From NCBI GenBank assembly GCA_048772705.1, contig JBLWGC010000143.1:62001-126000 (forward strand): a DNA stretch of 64,000 nt, written 5' to 3'. The number at the start of each line of letters is the position of its first letter. The first letter of the stretch is position 1. The position numbers and the translations under genes are program-made. Positions 22,070 to 32,102 of the stretch are shown in pieces. This DNA is from Leidyana gryllorum EB-2025a. Lineage: Eukaryota > Apicomplexa. The notes beneath the pieces were generated by a model that worked only from the letters and a program-made list of their open reading frames with translations, made no database searches and was not told where the DNA came from.

Positions 22070-23893
22070 ATGCTAGCCCACTCAAGCTTGAATGGCTCGC
22101 TGTCTTTTAGAGCTGCAGAGGATGGTAGAGAAGACGCGAGGCTAGTATCTTCAGCCACCACAGTGATTCCACCGCCTTACTTTCGGAAGAAAGCTGTTGT
22201 GGAACGGGGCCGAGGATACCGCTCAACGTCGCTAGACGGCGGCTATACAACCATAGGTCCCCGCACACGGCGTCGCATAGGCGTGCCACCACTGGAGAGA
22301 CCGTTGGTGGGCAGAATCAAAAACCCACTTCACGAATACAAGGAGAATCCTCACAATGCGGCTTGGCAGGAATTCGTCCGAGCCTATCGGAACCGCAAAG
22401 GCAAGGGAGAGGCGAACGCCGGGACGGGTATGCGTCGGCCCGCTGGTCAAATGAACCCGACCTCGCCTTCCCAATTGTCAACGGCTACACATGTACACGC
22501 GGAACAGTACCCAGAAGAAATGTCGGTATCGCCGGCACAACAGGAGCAACCCCGAGCACCACCGACACCGTTACTGATGGAGAATCCTCCGACAGTTGAA
22601 CAAGAAATCGTGATTGAGCGAACAGTGGAGAGACCATTAGACGCTCAACCGCGCCCCCCTCCCCCCGAAGTCAATAGGACGACACCGCAACCGATTGTTG
22701 TCGAGCCATTAAATCTGAATCAAATTCGAGCCTTCGGTCAACTTCATCCAATTGATATCTCGCAAATTCCTGTCACACCGTTCGGCGAGCCACAGATGCT
22801 GCCCAATGTCCCTCAGGGGCCGCCACCTCCGTCAAGGCCCCAAACTCCCACAATTTATCCCTCTCACGCCGTACAGGAATTGATCTATCAGGGCGGCTGG
22901 CTGGTTCAAGGCGAGCCGGTAGCCGTGCAGGGCCGTCCAGTGACTGTACGGGGCCAGACGCCCGCCTACAGCTCGCATGTGGACGCCTCTGCCATGATCC
23001 CTGCGAGACCACAACAGGAAGGCCCGTCCTATCCGGTCTCCCAGCAGTCGATTTCGATCAATGCACAGCAAGAAAGGCGGGCGGCGAACACTGTGAACCC
23101 TTCTGCCGGTCCACAATTACAACAGTTCTCTTTCTCTCTCCCCTCTCACCCTCACAATCAGTGTGTCAATGTAATGCCGCAACAACACGCGGTCCTGGTG
23201 CATTCGCCCCCAATTTCGGGACCAATTCCACGAGTTCTCCCTCCTCAAGTTATACCTTTGATCAATCAAAGTGTACGCTCTCCGGAGGGTACCCCGATGA
23301 CTGGCCCCCAAACAGCCGAAATCCATAGCGCTGTAGTTGTACAGCAGCAGCCGCCGCCTCAGCAAATGAGTGGGCCACCGCCTGTCGTTCTGGATGTTGA
23401 TCCCCGCTACGTGGTGGCGCCCCCTCCCGAGGTGCCCGAACCAAGTGGCATGATGTCGATGCCGAGGGCGGCTGGTGTGGAGCCTTCTACCACTTTGGCC
23501 CCGAGTTCTGTACCTCGTATGGACGAGAGGCCGGCCCCTCGTTTCTTTTGTGGTGGTGGTTTTCAGCGAAGACTCAGTTCCACGGTCACCCCTCAAGCGT
23601 CGTCTCCTGTGAGATTCCAAAGCGATGTCTCGCCTCCGGTGACTTACGTGACTCAGTACTACACGGAATACACGGAGGAGCAGCAGACAGGACACGACGA
23701 CGGAAATGGCGAAACGACGACTGTGAGTCCAGCTCCACTTGACATGGTGGAGCAAGAAGAAGAAGAGATAGACGAGCAATCCTTCCAGAGCGTGTCTACT
23801 CGTCCACCCTACTACTCACAGCAAGTCGGGAACTTCAACCCGAATGGGTCTTTCAGGAAGGGTGGCTTGCGCCGTGCATGTGCGTATTGCTAG
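22070..23893 (+). CDS. Proline/glutamine-rich low-complexity protein, 607 aa
   Basis: Single open exon that starts 14 bp after the Ctf4-like stop. The N-terminal 130 residues are the most ordered part and include GRIKNPLHEYKENPHNAAW. The rest is rich in Pro, Gln, Val and Ser with blocks such as QPRPPPPEV, PQGPPPPSRP and VVVQQQPPPQQ. A Tyr/Glu patch (YVTQYYTEYTEEQQ) lies near the end. No signal peptide or membrane segment is seen. It may be a scaffold or RNA-associated disordered protein; no function can be assigned. The start is taken at the first ATG (22070), preceded by TTTATTTTG. Confidence 0.65.
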   Translation: MLAHSSLNGSLSFRAAEDGREDARLVSSATTVIPPPYFRKKAVVERGRGYRSTSLDGGYTTIGPRTRRRIGVPPLERPLVGRIKNPLHEYKENPHNAAWQEFVRAYRNRKGKGEANAGTGMRRPAGQMNPTSPSQLSTATHVHAEQYPEEMSVSPAQQEQPRAPPTPLLMENPPTVEQEIVIERTVERPLDAQPRPPPPEVNRTTPQPIVVEPLNLNQIRAFGQLHPIDISQIPVTPFGEPQMLPNVPQGPPPPSRPQTPTIYPSHAVQELIYQGGWLVQGEPVAVQGRPVTVRGQTPAYSSHVDASAMIPARPQQEGPSYPVSQQSISINAQQERRAANTVNPSAGPQLQQFSFSLPSHPHNQCVNVMPQQHAVLVHSPPISGPIPRVLPPQVIPLINQSVRSPEGTPMTGPQTAEIHSAVVVQQQPPPQQMSGPPPVVLDVDPRYVVAPPPEVPEPSGMMSMPRAAGVEPSTTLAPSSVPRMDERPAPRFFCGGGFQRRLSSTVTPQASSPVRFQSDVSPPVTYVTQYYTEYTEEQQTGHDDGNGETTTVSPAPLDMVEQEEEEIDEQSFQSVSTRPPYYSQQVGNFNPNGSFRKGGLRRACAYC

Positions 23894-23909
23894 TTTTCCA
23901 TTGGCCGGA

Positions 23910-24530
23910 ATGAGAGTCTACTTTTTGTTATGGCTGGCGTGTGTGATAGGCGAAGATGTGACGATAAGATATGGTGACTTAGAAATTCGCGAAGAAACGG
24001 ACGCGTTACTACAGATTGTCGAAAGAATAGGAACGATCAAACGAGGAGTGGCTTTGTTTCGTACTACGTCTGAACTCAGCACCGCACTGACCTCCAATCT
24101 CAGCTTCGCAAGTGTGGTTGGCCACAATGGAACGCAATATTTCACACGCGTTTTGGCTCAACTGAAGAACGAGATGCGGATTAGCATCGCTGCTGTGGAT
24201 GCCACGCTGCGTATCATCGTTCACGACAAAGATCGCTTCCGACCTCATCTAGCAGCTTTCGGTAAGCTATTGCCGCCGCTCATCGGCCTGGAGTACGGCT
24301 TTTTGTGTGACAACCCATCCGACAACCCCCTCCACGATGAGATCAGACGCGCAGCGCAGGCAGTCATCTCCTTCCTCAACATGAAACTTGACATCTTCCA
24401 ACAAAGCACCAATCAATCAACTTTGCACAAGGATGTCGTTAGAATCCTCGAAGGGCTAAGACGGCCAGCTGAGGCGCTTGCCACACACTTCGCGGAGGAA
24501 GCGGGCTCAGCAGCCGATGAAGCCGAGTGA
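23910..24530 (+). CDS. Secreted, mostly helical protein, 206 aa
   Basis: Single exon. MRVYFLLWLACVIGEDV is a signal peptide with likely cleavage after Gly or Glu. The mature part has two N-glycosylation sequons (NLS, NGT) plus NQS. It has a regular pattern of hydrophobic residues typical of an alpha-helical bundle, and only one cysteine in the mature chain. No transmembrane or GPI signal is seen at the acidic C-terminus (EEAGSAADEAE), so it is probably soluble and exported or lumenal. The gene starts 16 bp after the previous stop; TAGTTTTCC lies between. Confidence 0.7.
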   Translation: MRVYFLLWLACVIGEDVTIRYGDLEIREETDALLQIVERIGTIKRGVALFRTTSELSTALTSNLSFASVVGHNGTQYFTRVLAQLKNEMRISIAAVDATLRIIVHDKDRFRPHLAAFGKLLPPLIGLEYGFLCDNPSDNPLHDEIRRAAQAVISFLNMKLDIFQQSTNQSTLHKDVVRILEGLRRPAEALATHFAEEAGSAADEAE

Positions 24531-24567
24531 TACATGCAATGGAACGACGAAAGTTACTCAAAGGTCT

Positions 24568-25279
24568 TCAGTACCATTTGCAGCATTGATTATTCGCTTT
24601 AGCTCGCCGGTAGAACTGCTCACTTGCCTTGGAAAGATCATCCGTCTTTTCCATCAGTGACTCTAGGTGTTCTCCACGTTTCAGCAGCTGCTCAATATTT
24701 CCGATCATTACGTCTCTGATCTGTCAGTCGATGGAAATGTGGAAGAAAGAGCGCTCGCTCACCTCGTTCAGGTCATTCTGGATGCGAGCCAAGTCGTCGG
24801 CTTCAGCAGGATTTTGGAAGGTCGTCAACAAACGGTCTCCCTCCGGAAACTTGAAGGGAGTTGGCGGGTCTTCCGTAAGAGTATCCCATTTCTCCGGTGG
24901 ATATTGCTGCCAGAACCAGAAGATAGACACATCAGCAGCAGCGAGTCGTCGCACTCACCTCTACAAAAGCGGCGAGAGCTCTATTGATCAGAACGAACGC
25001 AACTCGGGAAGGGTATTCCGGGTCGGTCACCGCCGCGCCCCCAACGCCAGATGAATGAACAAACACATGACAGTTACCGACTTCTTGGTCGAACTGTATG
25101 GTTTGTCTGCAGCCGAACCCCGTGCGGGAGCAGATAAGCCTTGAATGGAAAACAATATGCTCCTTTATGGTTGTCCGTAAGAAGAAGTTGAAATGCGACA
25201 GCTCTAGATGAGAACTTAGCAAAACCGCTTTCTCCTCCTGGGGTTTCACACTGAAGATGAGCAGTGAGACCAGCTTCAT
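24568..25279 (-). CDS. YKT6: YKT6, longin-domain R-SNARE
   Basis: Three exons: 25279-24959, 24906-24763, 24720-24568; 205 aa. The longin domain starts MKLVSLLIFSV and includes LELSHFNFFLRTTIKEHIVF, CHVFVHSSGVGGAAVTDPEY and PSRVAFVLINRALAAFV, all diagnostic of Ykt6. The SNARE motif runs from ADDLARIQNDLNEIRDV to LESLMEKTDDLSK; the central layer residue is Arg (LLKRGEHLE). The protein ends NNQCCKWY. The two adjacent cysteines match the palmitoylation-plus-prenylation site of Ykt6, although KWY is an unusual CaaX ending. It acts in ER-Golgi, vacuolar or autophagic fusion. The ATG lies 24 bp from the divergent PEX22-like ATG and is preceded by TTTTTTTGCCC. Confidence 0.95.
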
Positions 25280-25303
25280 ATCTTGTGGGGGCAAAAAAAT
25301 GAT
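25280..25303. promoter_or_regulatory. 24-bp bidirectional start region, YKT6 and PEX22-like gene
   Basis: Only 24 bp separate the two ATGs. The sequence has a seven-base A/T run (T's read toward YKT6) flanked by GGGGGC. The plus-strand gene therefore has an A-run, not a T-run, before its ATG. Confidence 0.45.
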
Positions 25304-26130
25304 ATGAATGGTCGACTGGCGCTGCTCAGCTTGACTTGGACAATTGTCTGTCTGGTCGCGGCAATAGTCTTAGCCTGTACCTCCTGGGGGTCATCTAAAC
25401 CGCCTGCCGGGGAAGGAGCCAATGTCGCCTCAGACTCAAACACTCAGCATCCTCTAAGCCAAAAGCGAGTGGTGACGATAGCTGTTGATGACGTAAGCGC
25501 TGCTGCTGTGAGTAATCAGATTTTATCCAACAGCTACTGTGTGATCTAACGGAGGACGGCTGGTTGGATTCTGCCGCACCCGAGACTTTGAAGGAACTCT
25601 GCCAAGTTGCCAATGTTGTACCCATCGCAAAGGTGCAGTACTGCCTCCTCCCACTCAACACTGCCTCTCTCTCAGGTGGCAGACGCCATCCAAAAACCCA
25701 AGGTGGTGGCCATCCTGCAAAAGGCAGGCCTCATCAGTGACTCTCGCATACCCGAGCATGTGAGTCCACCACTGCTCGACCACGACACTCATCTTCTTCT
25801 GTAGCGAGTGCTTTTCTGCAACTCCGATTTGGGGCGGGTGGCCATTGTCCGCCAACTCAGCCCCGCACTGCACTTCGAAAGTATGTCATCGTTCAAAAGC
25901 ACAGGCAGACTCAACACTCTCTCTCTTCGCAGGCTCGGTCGATGCCGCCAAGGCTCTCGAAGTCCGCAACTTGCCCTTCGTGTACGTCAACTTGAAGGGA
26001 AAGGGAGCACACGAAGCCTACGAGTCCGCTTGTACAGACATCCATGTGGGTACCAACAGATTGCTCTTAATATGTGACGAATGTGATCTCGTAGGGTTGC
26101 TTCGTCATTTACAAGGCCTTCGTCACCTGA
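25304..26130 (+). CDS. PEX22: PEX22-like peroxisome biogenesis protein
   Basis: Six exons: 25304-25492, 25534-25632, 25676-25759, 25805-25880, 25933-26045, 26095-26130; 198 aa. One N-terminal membrane segment (LLSLTWTIVCLVAAIVLAC) precedes a soluble Rossmann-like domain. The best match is RVLFCNSDLGRVAIVRQLSP then ALHFES, which resembles the plant-type PEX22 core (vLFCsTeiGRtsFVRQLeP-HiD). In peroxisomes PEX22 anchors the ubiquitin-conjugating enzyme PEX4 that recycles the receptor PEX5. If correct, the organism has peroxisomes with a ubiquitin-dependent receptor cycle. Identification rests on my memory of the family signature. An upstream out-of-frame ATG (25299) overlaps a very short ORF and is ignored. 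Confidence 0.7.
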
Positions 26131-26162
26131 TGTCACCTGATATTAGTCCTAGGCTTTTTTAT

Positions 26163-27758
26163 ATGTCTTCCTACAACAACGTGCGATGGCACGGAGGGGC
26201 TGTCATCACAAGCGAAGCAGTCGGCCAGGTCCAGCTGGAAGAAGATTCCGTCACACCGAATGATGGAGCAACTCGTTTCCCAATGGTCTGGGGGAAGGCC
26301 TCCAAAGCTGCAACCCCTTCGCAGATACATATCAACGGAGCTAAGCGAGCAGCGGCTCATCTCCGAGCAATGACGGATGAACGAGCTAAACGCGGAGAAC
26401 ACGTCATGGTCCGAGGACACTTTGGGGCTACCTCGCACTCCAGGACGATCGAGCCCTTTTCCTTCAGCCATGCTGTCAAAACGCCTTCAGGCCAGCTGAT
26501 ATCGGTTGTGTCCGCTACACAACAACCGCACAGCGCCGCCCCGTTCGGCTCACCCGCCGCAACTACGCGAATTCTACCTCAGCAGAACGAGATCGAAGAT
26601 CCACAACATCAAGCACAAACGCCTCCCCCACCCCAAGTTATGCTGCAGTCACAAACGCAGCCGAGGACTTTCGATCTTCCGCGGACACCCGCGGACGCTC
26701 AAAAACTGCTACGCGGTGCATCGATGGAATCAAGTAATTTTGCCTCCCCACGCACAGGGCAGACACGGAGACAGGTCGTGCGCGAAACCCTCTCAAGGCG
26801 CCCCGAAGTTCGGTCCTTGGCCGACGTTCCGCCCCCCTCGACCAATAGAGGCTGTGTGCGCGCTTCGAGCCGGCCGAGCATGGCCAACCCCAAGAGAACT
26901 GCCGCCATTCCCGTGGATCTGCGCACCCACACTGCTGACATGGTGAAGCAACGAAGTGAGCTGACCACGGCGGGTTCGGGGACTCCTATGGCCGGGTCAG
27001 GAGCCTCGCCGTTGAGCCTTAACTCGTTATCGAACAGTCTGATCCGCCGACGATCACCCACTACAGCCGGGGGAGGATCGCCTGTAGCGGCAACATCCAG
27101 ATCGCACACATTCACTCGATTAAATTCGAACGCGACACGCACACGACCGGACATTGCAACTCAGGGACAGATACGGAGTGCACATATTGCTGACGTTGGT
27201 ACTTTGGGAACGACCGGCGTGAATGCAGAGGTTCCTTCATTTGCTGCGCCAACCACTCTGCGATCTCGTCGGATTGAACAAGAAGTGGCCAGTGGGACTC
27301 GCCCATCAATACGAACGGATGCTCACTTACTGCGTACTCCGCGGGCCAAGTTAAGAGTCCCAGCTGAATCGCCAAAATTGCGTTCCGGTACCGACAGTAT
27401 GTCGACAGCGGCGCGGAGCGATGTGGGGATGCGTCGGCCGCAGACCGCAACGGTTGCTGACATGGCGGTGTCTTCCCGGTCGAGTCGATTGCGAGCAATT
27501 GCTCAGCAAGCATTGAACGGTAATTCGAGCTTACGAATCAGAAGTTTGGGGAGTCCGGCGGCTCGGACCCAGAGTAACGCCGCCAGAGAGGCGTACGCTA
27601 GGGACGGCAACGCACTTCAGCCCAGGCCAGCGACTGGTCCTCTGGTTCGGCACCGTGTGACTAAAATGCCGCCGACAGGGGCACAAGATGAGGAGCCAGT
27701 GGAAGACGACTGGGACATCACGGCTCCAAGTGTGGGCACCCGACTACAACGGTTATAG
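26163..27758 (+). CDS. Basic Ser/Thr/Arg-rich low-complexity protein, 531 aa
   Basis: Single exon starting at an ATG right after GGCTTTTTTAT. The first 150 residues look partly ordered (NNVRWHGGAVITSEAVGQV; FPMVWGKASKAATPSQIHI). The remainder is Ser/Thr/Pro/Arg-rich with many RS, TP and SP pairs, and ends with an acidic patch (EEPVEDDWDI). No hydrophobic segment is present. The frame is also open upstream through the last exon of the PEX22-like gene, but the intron at 26046-26094 ends that gene at 26130. I therefore treat the two as separate. A fusion is the alternative. Function unknown. Confidence 0.65.
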   Translation: MSSYNNVRWHGGAVITSEAVGQVQLEEDSVTPNDGATRFPMVWGKASKAATPSQIHINGAKRAAAHLRAMTDERAKRGEHVMVRGHFGATSHSRTIEPFSFSHAVKTPSGQLISVVSATQQPHSAAPFGSPAATTRILPQQNEIEDPQHQAQTPPPPQVMLQSQTQPRTFDLPRTPADAQKLLRGASMESSNFASPRTGQTRRQVVRETLSRRPEVRSLADVPPPSTNRGCVRASSRPSMANPKRTAAIPVDLRTHTADMVKQRSELTTAGSGTPMAGSGASPLSLNSLSNSLIRRRSPTTAGGGSPVAATSRSHTFTRLNSNATRTRPDIATQGQIRSAHIADVGTLGTTGVNAEVPSFAAPTTLRSRRIEQEVASGTRPSIRTDAHLLRTPRAKLRVPAESPKLRSGTDSMSTAARSDVGMRRPQTATVADMAVSSRSSRLRAIAQQALNGNSSLRIRSLGSPAARTQSNAAREAYARDGNALQPRPATGPLVRHRVTKMPPTGAQDEEPVEDDWDITAPSVGTRLQRL

Positions 27759-27769
27759 GTTTTGGACCG

Positions 27770-28251
27770 ATGAGGGAGCGAGGAAGCTGGGACGCATTCT
27801 CTCTCTCTCTCTCACAGAGTCACTCGCGTAGACTAACTACATGGAGTACGAACGAACGACAATGCGGAGCTTTCCTTTCTTTCTTTTGTGCAACCGTCCG
27901 TTCGGTGGTGGGTCTCTTCATATTGAGAGGTTCCAGTTCAATTCTATATCAAGATTATTTGTATTCTTCGGATAATATTCTTCTGTGCGTTAGCGGAGAA
28001 GTTGGTTTGTTGCTTCTTTCCCTCGTTGCCGTTGTGGTGCGCCAGTGCGTCGTGTCACGAAGTGTGTCGTATGAATTAGGCACATTGTAATTGCAAAGTA
28101 TCCAGCGGCTCTGAACGACGAATATACGTTTAGAGACTTGGATGAAATGCTAATCGGTCCGGTCGTTGGAGTCGAAAGTCAGACATTCATGTTATCCTCC
28201 TTAGGGAGGTCCAGAGAGCGAAAGTCGAGTATGCCTGCCTACTCTTTTTAG
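27770..28251 (+). CDS. Small predicted membrane protein, two exons (weak model)
   Basis: Proposed exons 27770-28063 and 28099-28251, 148 aa. The ATG lies 11 bp after the previous stop, in the context GGTTTTGGACCGATG, which matches the T-run start context seen at other genes. A hydrophobic segment (VGLLLLSLVAVVV) lies near residue 85; a weaker one precedes it. The 35-nt intron (GTGTCG...CAAAG) is inferred from the frame change. The second exon reads NDEYTFRDLDEMLIGPVVG, which looks protein-like. No family is recognised. The (CT)n tract near 27805 could instead be untranslated. Confidence 0.35.
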
Positions 28252-28415
28252 TAGCCAAGCTCCCAGCCTTGATGTTAGCGTTGGCTGCTCATTGGAGGCG
28301 GGAGTTCGGGTTGTGTGCGCGCCCCATCACCCCCACTCGCGTTCCATCATCACTTTGGCGAAAGGTTACAATTCCTACAATGTGGCACTCACCCTGCAAT
28401 TACTGGCTTTCGTGA
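28252..28415. other. 164-bp convergent intergenic stretch, no gene seen
   Basis: This is the longest gap without a gene model in the window. I see no tRNA, conserved RNA motif or plausible exon. A GTGAGT followed by ATTGTAG-like signals on the minus strand could mean an unmodelled 3' exon of the neighbouring gene. Confidence 0.3.
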
Positions 28416-29701
28416 TCAAATAACATTGGGTAGGGCCCCCCCTGCTGCGGGTGCCCCAGCTATAGACTGATCAGTGGTCGGACAAACTGTAGCGGTGGTG
28501 CCCATTCTGGTGAGAGGCGGGGTCGGCCGCAGAGGTCGCTGTCCTGCAACTAAGAGAAACTTTCCAGCATGGCGAGCGACGGGCAGCGAGCTCATTGCGC
28601 TCTCACCTGAATTGAGGAAGACATTGCTCGTTGTTCCGCCCTCAAGCAGGCCTCTTTTTCCTCGTCGTCTTCTCTTCTTCACAGGTTTTCGAACAGGGAG
28701 CATCGCTCCGTTCGAAGGGGGCGGTACCGAAGATGGGGTGTGTGTGTAAAGACCAGGTGGTGTCAAGCTATGGGAAGGGTGGATAGTCGAAGGAGGCTGA
28801 ACAGTTGGCGTCAAGTGCGTTGGGACAATGTCCTCGGCTTCGCGACAGGCACGATTCAAGAGAGAGTACATATCGGACTTGTCAAAGGGGTCCTCCAGGA
28901 AGCTATTCCCCAGCGTTCCTGGAGGCAACATCTTTACCACCATAGGCACGTATAGGTACTTCTTGAGTTGCTCTACCGCGGCGGTTGAAAAAAGACCGGG
29001 AGCATCATCAACAATAGACGATACAAAATTGTTCACCGACATCTCGGCCTGAACGGCTGCCTGCCGGAGTCGTTCACAACTGCTCGGACCCGCGGCCTCC
29101 ATGACTCTGAGTCCGGCGACCAAACTGGGATGGACGGTCGTCTCTAGCCTTAATAGTGACCATCGGAGTCGCTTCCAACTAGTGCGCACACCCGGTCCTC
29201 CGATCGCCTCTGCCTGTTCAAGTATGTCTCCAGTGATATGGCGGAGGGCGGTCTTCACTAACGCGTCATCTCGCATCCCGAGGCCCCTTGTTCGTTCTGC
29301 GAAAATCCAAACCCACTGCTGGGAGTTCTCTTTCGCGTCGAGTAGAAATGGGAGATTAAATGGAACATAGTTGTCCTCCACCTGGCGAACTGTCTTTTGG
29401 ATGTTAACCAAGAAACTTTCGGCCATTTGGCATATGTCATGCAGAGTCTCCTGAAGCTGCGCTTGTTGGCCTTCTGGAGCGACAGACTGAAACGTCACGA
29501 AATCAACAACGAGACTTCACCTGCGACCACATTCTTGGTCTCATGCTGAGTTTCGCCGCCAACATCAGCCTCTTCCAGATCAGAGAGGACGGGCGTAGGG
29601 CTGTCGTCCTCTTCGACCTCCCCAATACTTCTGGGGTCACTTGGCTTGAATTCCGCCCTCAGCCCACTTTCTGCCAAGGGTGACGGCGACTCTGCCTTCA
29701 T
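28416..29701 (-). CDS. Helical protein with basic, proline-rich C-terminal tail, 412 aa
   Basis: Two exons joined by a 47-nt intron (GTGAAG...CTCCAG), chosen because it restores the long frame in phase. The N-terminus is acidic and Ser-rich (EVEEDDSPTPVLSDLEEAD). A predicted all-helical region of about 220 residues follows (for example QVEDNYVPFNLPFLLDAKEN and LFSTAAVEQLKKYLYVPMVV). The tail has a strong basic cluster (RKPVKKRRRRGKRG) and Pro/Thr-rich sequence. An additional 57-nt, stop-free GTGAGA...CTTAG intron may exist in the tail. The ATG is preceded by TTTTTTGGG. No family is recognised. A nuclear location is possible from the basic cluster. Confidence 0.65.
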
Positions 29702-29759
29702 GAACCAGCTACCCAAAAAAGAAAGTGTGTTTTTCCATTGTCATTCCTCATATACATCC

Positions 29760-32082
29760 TCAAATCTTTCCATTCACTCGCAGAAAGTACCTGAACAATC
29801 CACTCCACCAAACGTAAATCTCACATCCTTACCTCCGGGAGGCATCATAATATGCCAACGGTGTTAAACCAATCTCCGTGCTGTCCTCATTCGGATGCAA
29901 TTTCTCAAATAGCAGTCGACAAGCCATCTCGTACTCGTGATTCTTCTTTTTCTCCATAATCTCCTCAATGTCCAACTCTACTCAGCAGCAAGTGTGTTTG
30001 CGTTTGCGTGTGCGTTTGCGTGCCAGCCAGCGACCGAGCGAGCGAACGGGGGGGGGCACAAGCAAGAATCCTGACGTACCTGGAAGCTTGAACTCCTGAA
30101 CATATTTACTCAATGTATCACGCGACCATTCCTTGAATGGACATCCGTGGTACTCGCCAGCCTTGGGTGGCTGCAGGTCGACAATGATCACAGCCACGCC
30201 ATCCACAAATACACTCACTGGCGCCGCACTTCCTATGATCCGTGCACACGAGTATCCCGTTCTCGCTTCCCGTCGACCCTCCAATCCATGCAAATGCCGA
30301 ACCGTATATTTGTGTCTGTGTGCGTGTGCTGGGAGGGCCACTTGGTCACAACACTCACTCCTTATCAAACTTGTCAGCGTCCACCCAGAGAGCGCGTAGA
30401 ACCTGAAGCTGTTCATCGCAGGTCATTCCAGCATCCTTCAAGAACATCCACAATTGCAGACGTCCATGGTGTCGAAGGTGACGGTGTGTGCTGACGAATG
30501 ACGCACATAGACACCATCACGATGTGCAACTGACACCTTACGCGAGAGCTCTGTAAGGGTGACGCATACAGAGAGGGAATGAGAATTGGAGACTGTGTCC
30601 CAGATTCACGGGGCTCAGCCTCTCGGGTCTCTCCGTCTCCACTCCCAAGTTTGCCCGGGCGGCCGTGCTGGGATCCACAGATTTCAGCCTCTCAACTAGT
30701 TGGCGCAGTTCGCTGGCTCGAAGAACGCTGTCTATCTTCGTAGACAGGTTCCCACATTCAGCCACCATACCGCGGAGACTTTGGCGAAGTCTCCCGATGA
30801 TCAACTTGTCCAAATGCTGACGCAACGCGACATACACCTTTCCTCCTATCACCGAGGATCAACACCGCCCCCCACAATCTCATTACCCATTAGAGTACAT
30901 CTTCGGCGTTTCAAAAGGCCGGAAATCTCAGGACAGATCGGCACCTAAGATAAGTCCTTCGCGCCGTGCTCTGCTCACAGGCCCACCTGTACCACTGTCT
31001 CCCCGATCTCAAGCCCGACGGGGTCCGCGTTCTTGAGCTCTTGCGTCACGCGGATCTGCTCAACCGGTGTGCCAAACATCAGTCTCCGCTGTCTACCAGA
31101 GTATACGGCAGGTTTAACGCCGTTATGAGACGCGCAGCTTCCGTCTCCCAGCTTTGCTCAATCCGGGAAGTCAGTATGCTGCTGGGGACCTTTGCCCCCT
31201 GAGACCACGCGCACAGTCGGAGACTGGCCAGTCGACATTCCTGCTCGACCAACCAGTCCTCTTTGTTACGATTACCCGCGAAACTGCCAATGCACTCTGT
31301 GACACAAGCCAGCCAGTTGGAGAGCGACTTACGCGAGCCGTAGCAACCAATGACTTAGGAGATCTTCATGTACAGATGTCCACATGTGGCTCGATTTTTG
31401 GGGTTGAGAGACTTCTTTGCGCGGAGGAGGAGCTGCTTCCGTCACCGTAGGCGGTGGCACAGCATTGACGGCGGCAGAGTCGACGGGGGGGGCTACAGAT
31501 CTGCGCGGGCCTCCTATGGAGGCTCGCTGGCGCTTGCGTAGTATTAAGCCATCCTCGTCCTCGGGGACGGGTTCAGCTTTCACCTTCGCCTCCACCGGAG
31601 GAGCGGTTTCGATTTTGACAACCGCCGGTGAAGGGGTCTGGGACATTAGGGAGACAAAGGGGGGCGGGATGTGTGGATTTTTGGTGTCAAAGTCGGCATA
31701 GGCAGCTCTGATCGGGGAGTAAAGATCACACAGATCGCGGTGACATACTTGAGCAGTGCACCAGCTTCGGCTGGGATGCCTTCATATATTGACCATTGCT
31801 CATCAGCGTCGAGAACGTTGTCTGCCTCGATTCTGCGCTGACGGAAAGCTTCATTCAGCCTGATTAAAACTGGGGATCGTCGAGGGAAGGCATATATATG
31901 CCTGAAGACGCACGTATTAAGCGACTCAATGCGAGTTTGGTGACTTCAGTTAACGGAAGATATCCGTTTGTACGCACAACTTGAGCTAAATCGTCGTCAG
32001 CATACAGCGCTAAAGGGACTGAAGGGTTTGCACCAGACGACGTGAAGGGAAGAAATGCTGGAACGAGAACTGCACTCAGCAT
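29760..32082 (-). CDS. PRIM2: DNA primase large subunit (PRIM2)
   Basis: Twelve exons, 594 aa in frame. Family landmarks in order: a helix aligning with the region that precedes the PRIM2 core (LPLTEVTKLALSRL), SHWLLRLAFAGNRNKEDWL, VEQECRLASLRL, VPICPEISGLLKRRRC, FPLCMRHPYRALA with Fe-S Cys1, RHLRHHGRLQLWMFLKDAGM, DKFDKEHKYTVRHLHGLEGR, GYSCARII (Cys2), YHGCPFKEW (Cys3) and NHEYEMACRLLFEKLH (Cys4). All four 4Fe-4S cysteines are present. The subunit holds the primer template and cofactor for RNA priming in polymerase alpha-primase. An extra acidic/Pro-rich stretch of about 75 residues is inserted before SHWLLRLA. Introns are 38-51 nt except one of 99 nt (29981-30079) with GTTTGC repeats. The start codon is 20 bp from the divergent neighbour. 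Confidence 0.93.
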
Positions 32083-32102
32083 CTTAACAATATTTTCTAA
32101 AC
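32083..32102. promoter_or_regulatory. 20-bp bidirectional start region, PRIM2 and NOT-domain gene
   Basis: This is the shortest divergent spacer in the window: CTTAACAATATTTTCTAAAC. It is AT-rich. An ATTTTC tract is read toward the plus-strand gene; the minus-strand gene has only ATTGTTAAG before its ATG. Both UTRs and core promoters must overlap coding sequence or be a few nucleotides long. Confidence 0.45.

Noticed and set aside
25845-27758. Fusion of the PEX22-like protein with the Ser/Thr/Arg-rich protein
   Set aside because: The frame is open across the boundary, but a 49-nt GT-AG intron gives PEX22 its own stop at 26130, and a T-run/ATG start follows at 26163. cDNA could still reverse this.
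29981-30079. GTTTGC-like repeats as a regulatory element
   Set aside because: They lie inside a single intron of the primase gene and look like simple low-complexity sequence.
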